Below are positions 22,791 to 31,541 of a stretch of DNA of 52,935 nucleotides, in pieces. The position numbers and the translations under genes are program-made. The notes below the pieces were generated by a model. That model did not search any database. It was given only the letters and a program-made list of their open reading frames with translations, and had not been told where the DNA came from. Position 1 is the first letter of the stretch. The number at the start of each line of letters is the position of its first letter. The stretch comes from Vampirovibrio sp. (GTDB taxonomy: Bacteria > Cyanobacteriota > Vampirovibrionia > Vampirovibrionales > Vampirovibrionaceae). The stretch lies in assembly GCA_021323475.1 (NCBI GenBank), contig JAJQJM010000015.1, positions 1 to 52,935 of the forward strand. Reading direction: 5' to 3'.

Positions 22791-25700
22791 ATGCAGCTTT
22801 GCGGCAAGTGCGGCAATTACAACTCCGATGAGAGCATTTTCTGTGGCCATTGCGCCAACAGGTTAAATAACAACTGCCCGGCCTGCGGGTATAAAAACCT
22901 GTGGGAACAGAAGTTTTGCGGCAATTGCGGAAAACAACTGCAGGCCACTGCGGAACTGACCGCCGGTCCGTCCATTCAGGAGCCTCGTCCTGCTTCCGTC
23001 CCGGTGGGTGAGACGAGGACAGAAACGGCAAAGGAGCCAGCCATGACGGTGCAGGATATCACCATGACTTCACAGGCCCGGCTTGAGCCGCCTTCTGTAG
23101 GCCCAGCGCCGGAATTGACGGCGTATGCGCTGGCTTCCGTCGAGTTTGCCAATTGGGATCAGGTATTGGCGGCCAGTCCCGAGCCGCAGCGTATGGAACA
23201 GTTCCGGCAGCGCTGCCAGATGTTTGTGGAAGAGCGGATGCAGGCGGCCGGTGGGTATATTAACGCCAGTAAAAAGAACATCCTGTTTGTGGCGTTCAAG
23301 CGGGAAGAAAGCCTGGAAACCTCGTTGTGGCGGGCGATTGAAACCGCCTTGTCTCTGTTGGGGGAAGATTTTCGATACCCGCAAGGCTCGTTAAAGCTCA
23401 GAATCGGCCTGGATATTGAGCACGCCCAGGCCCGGAATCCGCTGACCTCTACCCTGGAACGTAGCGTGGGCCTGCCCGGTACCCTGACCATCAGTGAAGC
23501 GGCCCGAGAGTACGTGCAAGGCCGTTACGCCTTGGAAACCGTTGGCCCGGTTCCGATGGGCAACCGCAGCATGACGTTCTACCGGGTTGTCCAACCGGGG
23601 GAAGCGCTGTCGCCTTCTGCGGGCGCTGTCATTCCGTCCGCCGCCTCCGTTCAGGAGCAGGTCAAGACCAATGGCGCCTTATCAACGCCATTGGCGCCGG
23701 CGCCCATCCCTTCCGCAGAACCCTCTTCAGCGGCTATAGAAACGCCTGCGGAGATTACGCCACAGGTGACGATAGAAGCGGAAACGCCAATGATGGCGCC
23801 GCCGCCGGAACGACCAACTGAAGCGTATCCGGCACCTGCGCCAGCCGCTGCCGAAATGCCGGAGGCTGAGCAGGCCGATCGCTCGCCGGCTTTGGAATTG
23901 CCCCGGTATGAGCAGCCGATTTGGGCGGAATTCAATGCCCCGCGCCGGGCGAACGTGAATTATGAAAGCGCCATTGAAGCGTTGAGTGCGGAACTGGACG
24001 CCTTTTTGTCCCAGGCGGGCAGCGGCAAGGGACGCCTGATGAGCGTATGCGCTGCGGACGGCCTGGGAAAGTCCAGCATCGTGCATATGGTCCGATCCAA
24101 AGTGGATCCGGACAACCAGCGGGCCATCTGGATGGGGGGGCACAATTACCGGTGCTTCCACCACCGGCAATTGCCGCTGTATTACTGGATTGAGCTGGTG
24201 CAAAACCTGCTGAGCCTGGTGTTTGAGGGCCAGCCCTCGCGGGATGTCCGCGAGCAGCTTGGCAAGTTCCTGGGCTTTATCTACGACGGCGAGGTGCCGG
24301 TGGATGAGATGGAATTCCTGAGCGATCTGCTGTCCGTAAACCCGCCATTGCCCTTATCGGTGGAGTCCCGTGCCAACCTGGGCCGTATGCAGGCGTTTTT
24401 CCTGCACTTCTTCCAGACGTTGGCTTCCAAGCGCCCGTTGATTGTGGTGTTGGAAGATCTGGTGTTCGCCGATCCCGCCACGTTGGATTTGCTGGTGGGC
24501 CTGCTGGAAAACGGCCTGCTGGAAGCGCCGGTCTATTTCGTGATGACTCAGGGTCGGGACTATTATGCGACCGGGCGGTTTGCCGAACTGCTGCAAAAGG
24601 TTCCCTACAAGGAGTTGGTCATCTCCGAACTGACCGATCCCGAAGCCGAGCGGTTTTTGGATGAAGGGCCGCTGGGAGGCCAGCTTCATACCTACCCGAC
24701 GCAATTGATCGATCTGATTGTGCGTTCCTCCAAGGGACTGCCCATGTACCTGGAAGAGATTATGCGGCTGTTGCACCTCCAAGAGGCGGTGACGGTACAC
24801 CCGGAAACCTACAAATTCGTGATCAACCGGGAATTTGACTTCTCTAACCTGGCCATGGCCGATAATTTGCCGGATTTGCTGCGCCTGCGCATGGGCTACC
24901 TGAATGAACAGACCCAATATGTGCTGTTTTTGGCCAGCATTCTGGGTGAAAAATTTGCCGTAAACCTGTTAATGGCCTTGGCGCAAATGGAAGAGGACGA
25001 ATTCAACGAAGCGCTGACTACGCTGTTCAATCACGGCTTTTTGCTGCCGGATGCGGTGAATACCGGGCGTTTCCGGCATGGCTTAATCTGGGAAACGGTG
25101 TATGCGGATATTGATCCGTCCCTGCGGCTGCAAATGCACCAATTGGTTAGTGAAACACTGGAAAACGACTTTAACCGGGGCGTCACCGTTAATCCGCTGC
25201 TGGTTGCCTATCATTCCGAGTGTGGCGCTTTGCCGAACCGGGCCTTGAATTTCTGGAATCTGGCCGGAATTTACGCCGGGCAGGTGGGCTCCCTGGTGGG
25301 CATGAACATGGCCATGTTCCGGGCGTTGGATCTGTTGCGGGAAACCGCCCAGCAGCCGTTGCATACGCAGGAACTGGTTTTGCGAATCGTGGAAAGCCTT
25401 GGTATATTCAATCTGGAGGAAGATCCCGATCTGGCCTCTGCGCTGTTGGAGTGGGTATTCCACTACCGCAAGCCGGAAGGCGATGTTGCCAAGCTGATTG
25501 AGCCGCTCGGTTATCTGGCCTCCGCTTATGAGAACCAGGGTGATTTTTCCAAGGCGCTGCTGTCCCTGGAAAAAACGCTGGAATTCATCGATCCCAAAGC
25601 TTATCCGCTGGAAGCCGCCTCGCTGCAAATGAACCGCATGGAGTATCTGTATACCCTGGGCCGGTTGCAGCAAGCCCGCGAGTTGATGGAGGCCGTCATC

Positions 25701-26669
25701 GAGCCGGTGGCCCAAAGCCGGGGAATGGCGCAGGGTGGGGCGAACTTTCTGGACTCCTTGTTGCAGGCCCGCCTGCTGAAGGGCCAAATTATGCTGGCCC
25801 AGTGTGATAACGCGGCCATGCCGTTGCTGGAGGAAACCTTCCAGCAAGCGAAAGAGCGGCAATTGGAGGGTTTGGGCATTGCCCTGCAATTAACCAAGAG
25901 CCAGCTTCTGCTGCGGAACGGCCAGTATGAGGCCGTTAACCGGGAAGCGGACAGCTTGTTGAGCGCCATTGAATCGATGGAGGATTCCGACTGGTTCCTG
26001 GCGCAATGGGGGCTGTTGGCCATTATGTACCATTGCGAGCTGGAAGACTGGAATAGCGCTTCGCAGTTGGTGCTGACGGTGATTTCCAAATCCGAGGGCG
26101 TTCGGGATTACCTGACCTGGGTGATTGCCCAGGCGTATGCGGGTTATATCTCCGGCAAGCTGGGCAAAATCAAGGAGGCCCGGCAGTTAATCGAGCAGGC
26201 CATCGGGCTGAGCTCACAATATCGCTTTGCTTCAGCCGCGTTGTTGGGCTGGCGCTTCCTGGCGGATTTCGAGTTATCCTGCGGCAACCACGAGGTCGCT
26301 TACGAAATTGCCACCAAAGCCCTGGATATTGCGAACAAACCCGATATCCGAAATGGCTATGAGGCGCTCATGCTGACGCTGGTGAGTGCACGAGCGTTGA
26401 TGGCCCAGGGTAAGGCCAAGGAAGCGGGTAAATTGCTGGAGCCTGCCTGGCCGATGGCCGCCAAGGCCAAGTGGCAGCCCTTGGTTGCCGCCTGCGCGTT
26501 TGAGATTGGCCAACTGTATAAGCTGCTGGCCCAGAACGTCCCATCGGACCTCAGCCGCAAGCATTTGACCCGCAGCGTGGAATTTTTCCTGAAAGCCAAG
26601 GGCATCTGGCTGGAGCTGCGCCATATGGGGAATGTCAAAAAAGTGGACGCCGCCATTCCCAAGTTGTAG
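22791..26669 (+). CDS. Multidomain signalling protein: double zinc ribbon, degenerate nucleotide-cyclase-like domain, STAND-like ATPase, TPR repeats
   Basis: MQLCGKCGNYNSDESIFCGHC...CPACGYKNLWEQKFCGNCGKQL; KLRIGLDIEHAQARN...LPGTLTISEAARE (cyclase CHD-like); CAADGLGKSSIVHMV (Walker A-like); PLIVVLEDLVFADPATLDLL (Walker B); long helical TPR-like C-terminus. Confidence 0.85.
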   Translation: MQLCGKCGNYNSDESIFCGHCANRLNNNCPACGYKNLWEQKFCGNCGKQLQATAELTAGPSIQEPRPASVPVGETRTETAKEPAMTVQDITMTSQARLEPPSVGPAPELTAYALASVEFANWDQVLAASPEPQRMEQFRQRCQMFVEERMQAAGGYINASKKNILFVAFKREESLETSLWRAIETALSLLGEDFRYPQGSLKLRIGLDIEHAQARNPLTSTLERSVGLPGTLTISEAAREYVQGRYALETVGPVPMGNRSMTFYRVVQPGEALSPSAGAVIPSAASVQEQVKTNGALSTPLAPAPIPSAEPSSAAIETPAEITPQVTIEAETPMMAPPPERPTEAYPAPAPAAAEMPEAEQADRSPALELPRYEQPIWAEFNAPRRANVNYESAIEALSAELDAFLSQAGSGKGRLMSVCAADGLGKSSIVHMVRSKVDPDNQRAIWMGGHNYRCFHHRQLPLYYWIELVQNLLSLVFEGQPSRDVREQLGKFLGFIYDGEVPVDEMEFLSDLLSVNPPLPLSVESRANLGRMQAFFLHFFQTLASKRPLIVVLEDLVFADPATLDLLVGLLENGLLEAPVYFVMTQGRDYYATGRFAELLQKVPYKELVISELTDPEAERFLDEGPLGGQLHTYPTQLIDLIVRSSKGLPMYLEEIMRLLHLQEAVTVHPETYKFVINREFDFSNLAMADNLPDLLRLRMGYLNEQTQYVLFLASILGEKFAVNLLMALAQMEEDEFNEALTTLFNHGFLLPDAVNTGRFRHGLIWETVYADIDPSLRLQMHQLVSETLENDFNRGVTVNPLLVAYHSECGALPNRALNFWNLAGIYAGQVGSLVGMNMAMFRALDLLRETAQQPLHTQELVLRIVESLGIFNLEEDPDLASALLEWVFHYRKPEGDVAKLIEPLGYLASAYENQGDFSKALLSLEKTLEFIDPKAYPLEAASLQMNRMEYLYTLGRLQQARELMEAVIEPVAQSRGMAQGGANFLDSLLQARLLKGQIMLAQCDNAAMPLLEETFQQAKERQLEGLGIALQLTKSQLLLRNGQYEAVNREADSLLSAIESMEDSDWFLAQWGLLAIMYHCELEDWNSASQLVLTVISKSEGVRDYLTWVIAQAYAGYISGKLGKIKEARQLIEQAIGLSSQYRFASAALLGWRFLADFELSCGNHEVAYEIATKALDIANKPDIRNGYEALMLTLVSARALMAQGKAKEAGKLLEPAWPMAAKAKWQPLVAACAFEIGQLYKLLAQNVPSDLSRKHLTRSVEFFLKAKGIWLELRHMGNVKKVDAAIPKL

Positions 26670-26741
26670 GTGTTGTGTCTTTCTGTGCCGTATAGTACAT
26701 TCCTGCTTGAGACGGTTTTATTGGCATGAGGCAAGCAGGGC

Positions 26742-27218
26742 ATGGCACATACGGACCCACATACGGCGCACCCGGAGGGTATCCCGGAAATTATCCCGGA
26801 GATTAAAATGGTCAACCGGGACGAGGAGCATTTAAAGCTCCTGGGCCTTTATCACTTTGTGGTGGCCGGGTTTAACCTGTTGGCCCTGATCTTGTTTGTG
26901 ATTGTTCCCTTGCTGATGGGCCCGGCGTATATGCAAAGCTTGACCGGCTCGTTGCCGCCGGGCGGCGCGGCGGCTGTTCAGCAGCAATTAATTGGCGGTC
27001 TGATAGTTGGCGGGCTGCTGACCTTTATACTGGCGATGAACGGCTGGTCTTTAAGGCGTCATGAAAACTGGATGAGCTGCATCATCATGAGCTGCATTCA
27101 GTGCCTGTCCATCCCGTTGGGGATGATACTGGGCATTTCCGCCATTCTGGTGCTGCGGCGTCCTTCGGTAAAAGAACTGTTCCGCCAGACCAAACTTCAG
27201 CGGACGCAGGCTAAATAG
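26742..27218 (+). CDS. Small integral membrane protein
   Basis: Hydrophobic segments FNLLALILFVIVPLLMG, GLIVGGLLTFILAMN, CLSIPLGMILGISAILVL. Confidence 0.7.
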   Translation: MAHTDPHTAHPEGIPEIIPEIKMVNRDEEHLKLLGLYHFVVAGFNLLALILFVIVPLLMGPAYMQSLTGSLPPGGAAAVQQQLIGGLIVGGLLTFILAMNGWSLRRHENWMSCIIMSCIQCLSIPLGMILGISAILVLRRPSVKELFRQTKLQRTQAK

Positions 27219-27279
27219 GCAGAATCCGTCAAATTGGCCGTAGGCTGGTTTTGTGGTTAGGGAAGCCCGGAGTGGTCTT

Positions 27280-28356
27280 CTAGCTATCGGCCTTCATGCC
27301 GATTTCCACGGTGACCGGCAGGTGATCCGAGCCGACAAACGGGCCGGTTTTGCGGGAGAACACCAGAATTCGCTCGCTGACCAGCACATGATCGATGGGA
27401 ATGGCCAGCAGGTTTGTCATTAGCGTGGGCGTTGAGCGGATGCCCAGAATCGGCAGCAGCATGGGCCAACTGGGCTGAATTCCGTAACCAAGCTGGCTGT
27501 CCCGCAGACCGGTGTTGCGGGTCATGCTCTCAAATTCCTTGGACCACGGGGAGGTGTTCAAATCGCCGACCACCAGTAAGTTTTGTCCCAGACGGCTGCG
27601 CTCCTGCTGCCAGGTCTGGAAGCTCTGCTTCAGCCAGGTTAGGTGGGAGGGCAGAATCGGCGAAGCCGGGTGCGCGACCAGAATGGTCACCGGCTGACGA
27701 TTAATGCTGACCTGGGCAATAATGTTGGCTTGGTTGGCTACCTGTTTGCCGGGCGCGGCGTAGGTCAGCCGAGCGTTTTGCAGGGGGAGTTTGCTGTACA
27801 GCGCAATATGGCCTTTACCGGCCACGCGGTACGGGTAACGCCGCCACACGCCGGTTTGTTCCAGGGCATGCTGCCAGGCGGGCGTATATTCCACCAGATC
27901 CACGATGTCCGGGTCAGCTGCGGTAATGGCCTGGGCCACGCTGGCCGTGTCCCGGTTGATTTGGCCGAACAGGTTGAAGTGCATCAGCTTGACCGGGTGG
28001 CTGAATTTCAGCTCCGCTACGCTGGGCCGGGAGGACGGCAGGTAATACGGCAGGATGGGCGTCAGGTTCAGCATGATGAAAAAGCACAAAAAGCCAATGG
28101 ACAGGCGGCTTTCCGTCCATGCGGACGCCGTTTGGTTATCCTTGCGGCTCAGGCTACAGGCCAGCACTACCAGCAGTAGCGCCAACGCTTGAATGCCCAG
28201 GTATTGCATACGAAAATGCGTGGTCAGGCTCCACAGCCAGCCCTTATCGCCCATCATGGCGGCGATGGTCAGCGCGCAGGTGGCCAATACCACCAAATTC
28301 AGCAGGAATTTGAACACACCGAACGCCAGCTTCACCGGCCAGAAAATGGAAAACAT
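27280..28356 (-). CDS. Membrane-anchored endonuclease/exonuclease/phosphatase (EEP) family protein
   Basis: N-terminal TM segments; VDLVEYTPAW, VVGDLNTSPWSKEF, IDHVLVSERI, VGSDHLPVTVEI catalytic motifs. Confidence 0.85.
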   Translation of the reverse strand: MFSIFWPVKLAFGVFKFLLNLVVLATCALTIAAMMGDKGWLWSLTTHFRMQYLGIQALALLLVVLACSLSRKDNQTASAWTESRLSIGFLCFFIMLNLTPILPYYLPSSRPSVAELKFSHPVKLMHFNLFGQINRDTASVAQAITAADPDIVDLVEYTPAWQHALEQTGVWRRYPYRVAGKGHIALYSKLPLQNARLTYAAPGKQVANQANIIAQVSINRQPVTILVAHPASPILPSHLTWLKQSFQTWQQERSRLGQNLLVVGDLNTSPWSKEFESMTRNTGLRDSQLGYGIQPSWPMLLPILGIRSTPTLMTNLLAIPIDHVLVSERILVFSRKTGPFVGSDHLPVTVEIGMKADS

Positions 28357-28606
28357 GAATGCTTCAGCCCTGCCTTGTCACTCGATCGTCTGATTAAGAA
28401 ATGAAGATGAATGCCCTGATTCGTCGAACCGATTCCCATGGTGTCACGCGATGGGTTCCACTCCACACTTTTTTACGATTCGGGACGACTCACTCTATTG
28501 TAAAACAATTTCGCCAGGGCCGGGCTTGTCGTTGCTATGAGTTGTTGTAGCATGCAATACTGCCATGTTTTCCGGTTTTATACAGGCATTATAAATTGCG
28601 AACATA

Positions 28607-30121
28607 ATGATTGGCCCGCTCCCTCCCTTATCTGTTCCCTCGATAGTTCAACCGAGCTTTCAGCCCGCCCCGGCGCGTTTTGCGGTCAGCACCCTGCTGT
28701 CTCCTGCGTTGCCGTCGGTGAATGCTCAACCAGTCCGGCAGGCTCCCCCGCTTTTGAAGCGGCAACTCATTTCGCCCGCCGGGTATCCGTTGACCATTTA
28801 CACCTTGCCCAACGGGCACCGCATTATGGTGGAGCAGCGTCCCTCGGATGTGATTGGCCTGCGGACCTTTGTGAACGGCGGCTCCGTGATTGAAAACGGC
28901 ATATTGCCCAGCCCGCTATACCGGAACATCGGGCTGCCCTCCGGCATTGCCCACCTGGATGAACATTGCCATTTTCTGGCCAGTCAAAATTTTCCGCAAA
29001 AAAACAGTTGGCATGCCACGGTGGATGCGCTTGCCGCGCAAGTGAACGCCTCCACCGATGCGGAGATGATTCAGCACCAGATGTTTTTCAACCGGGAGGA
29101 TACGGACGCCATGCTGCGCCTGCATGCGGAATCCGTATTGCGTCCGCTGTATAACCCGCAGCATATCGGACAGGAAAAAACCAACGTGCTGAATGAAACG
29201 GCTATGTATGAGCGGAATTCCAATCGCTTGCTCAGGTCTAAAGTGATGGAACTGCTCTACGACCGGCCGGGCAACCAGACCAGCGGCAAGCCGGAAGACG
29301 TGATGGCCACCACGCCACAGGACCTGGCCCGGTTGAACCACATGCTTTACGCACCCACCAATATGGTGACCCTGATATCCGGTAATGTAAATCCTGAAAT
29401 GGTTTTGGGGGTACTGGGGCCTGAATTCGGCAATAACCCAACCCGCATGCCGCATTCGGGTAATCAGGCCCTTCGCATTGCCTTACGGCCCAGTGAGGTC
29501 CGCTCTGCCCGAATTACGGATTCTCAAATTTCCAATAGCGCAGTCGGCATTGCGTTTCCCGCCCCCTCCAAAAGCAGCTACGTGGATCGGATGGCGATGG
29601 AGTTTCTACAGGAGATTCTGGACGGGGATGACACGTCTGTTCTACAGAGCCGGGTGGTCAACGATCAGCGCCTGGCCGGTAGGCTGGATTCCGAGTATGT
29701 TGCGCAGAAACAGAGCGGCATATATTTCCTGCGGTTAGAGGTAACACCCGGCCAGGAGCAGCGCGCATTGCAAGGCACCATGAACACGCTGGGCACGATC
29801 TCGCAGGGGCTGATTCCCGATGAACGGGTGGCCGGTGTGCGGGAGCGTTTGATACGCCGCTTCCAGAAGATGCATGAGAATATTTTCGGCATGACTCTGG
29901 AAATGGGTAGCGAGGCCGTGCATAACACCCTGCCGTATTTCCTGAATTACGAGCAGATCGCCAATCTGATCACGGCGGAGGATTTGCAACGGGTTGCCCG
30001 GCAGTATTTGCGGCCCGATACCTATGCGGTAGTATTCTCGACACCGGCTAAGCCACAACCCTCCCCGCAGCCATTCCCGCAACCATTCCCGCAACCATTC
30101 CAACGAGGTGGTCAGGCATGA
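28607..30121 (+). CDS. M16 family zinc peptidase, catalytic-type subunit
   Basis: HLDEHCHFLAS (HxxEH) and downstream VLNETAMYERNSNRLL (second Glu). Confidence 0.88.
   Translation: MIGPLPPLSVPSIVQPSFQPAPARFAVSTLLSPALPSVNAQPVRQAPPLLKRQLISPAGYPLTIYTLPNGHRIMVEQRPSDVIGLRTFVNGGSVIENGILPSPLYRNIGLPSGIAHLDEHCHFLASQNFPQKNSWHATVDALAAQVNASTDAEMIQHQMFFNREDTDAMLRLHAESVLRPLYNPQHIGQEKTNVLNETAMYERNSNRLLRSKVMELLYDRPGNQTSGKPEDVMATTPQDLARLNHMLYAPTNMVTLISGNVNPEMVLGVLGPEFGNNPTRMPHSGNQALRIALRPSEVRSARITDSQISNSAVGIAFPAPSKSSYVDRMAMEFLQEILDGDDTSVLQSRVVNDQRLAGRLDSEYVAQKQSGIYFLRLEVTPGQEQRALQGTMNTLGTISQGLIPDERVAGVRERLIRRFQKMHENIFGMTLEMGSEAVHNTLPYFLNYEQIANLITAEDLQRVARQYLRPDTYAVVFSTPAKPQPSPQPFPQPFPQPFQRGGQA
30065..30100 (+). 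repeat. 3 x 12-bp in-frame tandem repeat (CCGCARCCATTC)
   Basis: ccgcagccattc ccgcaaccattc ccgcaaccattc, encoding PQPF repeats at the C-terminus of the M16 peptidase. Confidence 0.9.
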
Positions 30122-31515
30122 TGTTATATCAGCGGCCCATAACGCTGCCACCCATGGTTACGCCATTGCCTGCCGTACCACCGCCATCAACCCTCGCTTC
30201 ACCGGCGATGAACCTGAATGCATCGGCGGCCACTTCGTATTTAACGGTTCCGCTGATGAACGGCGCGACCGGGCACTTCTTGCAGGCGCCCGATTTGCGG
30301 ACGTGCGCCTTGCGTGTTCAGATTCCCATGGAGGGTGTAACGCCCGGTTCGGAGCAATTGCTGGTGCAAATGCTGAGTGAAGGCTCCGAATCCACTAAAC
30401 ACATCCTGGCCCAGTTAGAGAACCGTGGCATTCAGATCCTGTTGGGCAATGTGGATAACCGGTTGACGGTTTTTGCCTCGGCACCGTCGGCTCAGGCGGG
30501 AGCGATGGTTCAGGCGGTTTTAAACCTGCTGAGGAACCCCATTGTGGATCCGGCCGCTTTCAACACGGTGCAGGGTAAATTGCTCCATCAGGTTCAAGGC
30601 CTGTTTTCGGACCCGGATATCCGGTTGAGCACCGCGATGAGCAAACAGATTTACGGACCCCGGCACACATTCAGCCGGACTCCCCAGGAAACGTTTAACA
30701 GTGTTGCCGGGCAGACCTTGGCGGGCATGATGGCCCAATACGGCCAAATGTTGCAGCGACCGGACGCCGTTCAGATGTTGCTGGTTTCACCCCAGCCGGT
30801 TTCCCTCCAGCAGCAATGGGTGAATGACGCGATACCGCGGGCCGGTTGGTTCCGGGATCCATACAGAGCGATAGGGGCGGGCCGGGAATTGCCGTTGCCC
30901 AATCCGCAAGGGGATCGACGTCCGGTGCTGGTGCCGAACGATTCCTTACAGCGAGCCCTGGTGCAAGTGACCTGGAAAACGCCGGATGTCCGGGATCCCG
31001 ACTATCCCGCCTACCTGCTGTTGCGGGAGATTTTACGAGGTTATTCCAAAGGTTCTTTTTTCCAGACCCTGCGTACGGATCACGGGCTGGTGTACCGGAT
31101 TGTACAATCCTCAAGTAGCCGGTTGGCACAGGGGCAATGCTATGACGTGTCGATGGAACTGGATTTCAACCGCATTCAGCAGGCGTTGGCCGATGTCGAC
31201 GCCGTTACCCAAGAACTTTGCCGGAATCCGGTTACCCCCGCCCAAATGGAAACCATGAAGCGCAAGCTCCTGCTGGAGAACCGGGAGATGCGGCAAAGTG
31301 CCGATGGCGTGGCAAATCAGGCTATGCCCTGGTTCAATTTAGGCTTGCCGCCTATTGATTCGAAGCAACTGGAGGCCGCGCTGGCCCAGGTGGATGCCCC
31401 CGGCCTGCAACGGGCGGCCAACCGTATTTTCAACCCGGCGTACGGATTTCGCCTGGTGGGTGTATCCGCGCCCCGCGCCATTTTGCAACAAACCTTTCCA
31501 ACAGAGTCCGTTTAA
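30118..31515 (+). CDS. M16 family peptidase-like protein, probable non-catalytic partner
   Basis: ATGATG overlap with the preceding M16 gene; M16 fold-like pattern (SFFQTLRTDHGLVYRI) without HxxEH. Confidence 0.82.
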   Translation: MMLYQRPITLPPMVTPLPAVPPPSTLASPAMNLNASAATSYLTVPLMNGATGHFLQAPDLRTCALRVQIPMEGVTPGSEQLLVQMLSEGSESTKHILAQLENRGIQILLGNVDNRLTVFASAPSAQAGAMVQAVLNLLRNPIVDPAAFNTVQGKLLHQVQGLFSDPDIRLSTAMSKQIYGPRHTFSRTPQETFNSVAGQTLAGMMAQYGQMLQRPDAVQMLLVSPQPVSLQQQWVNDAIPRAGWFRDPYRAIGAGRELPLPNPQGDRRPVLVPNDSLQRALVQVTWKTPDVRDPDYPAYLLLREILRGYSKGSFFQTLRTDHGLVYRIVQSSSSRLAQGQCYDVSMELDFNRIQQALADVDAVTQELCRNPVTPAQMETMKRKLLLENREMRQSADGVANQAMPWFNLGLPPIDSKQLEAALAQVDAPGLQRAANRIFNPAYGFRLVGVSAPRAILQQTFPTESV

Positions 31516-31541
31516 CGTCCAGCGATAATGGCCGGGTTGAT

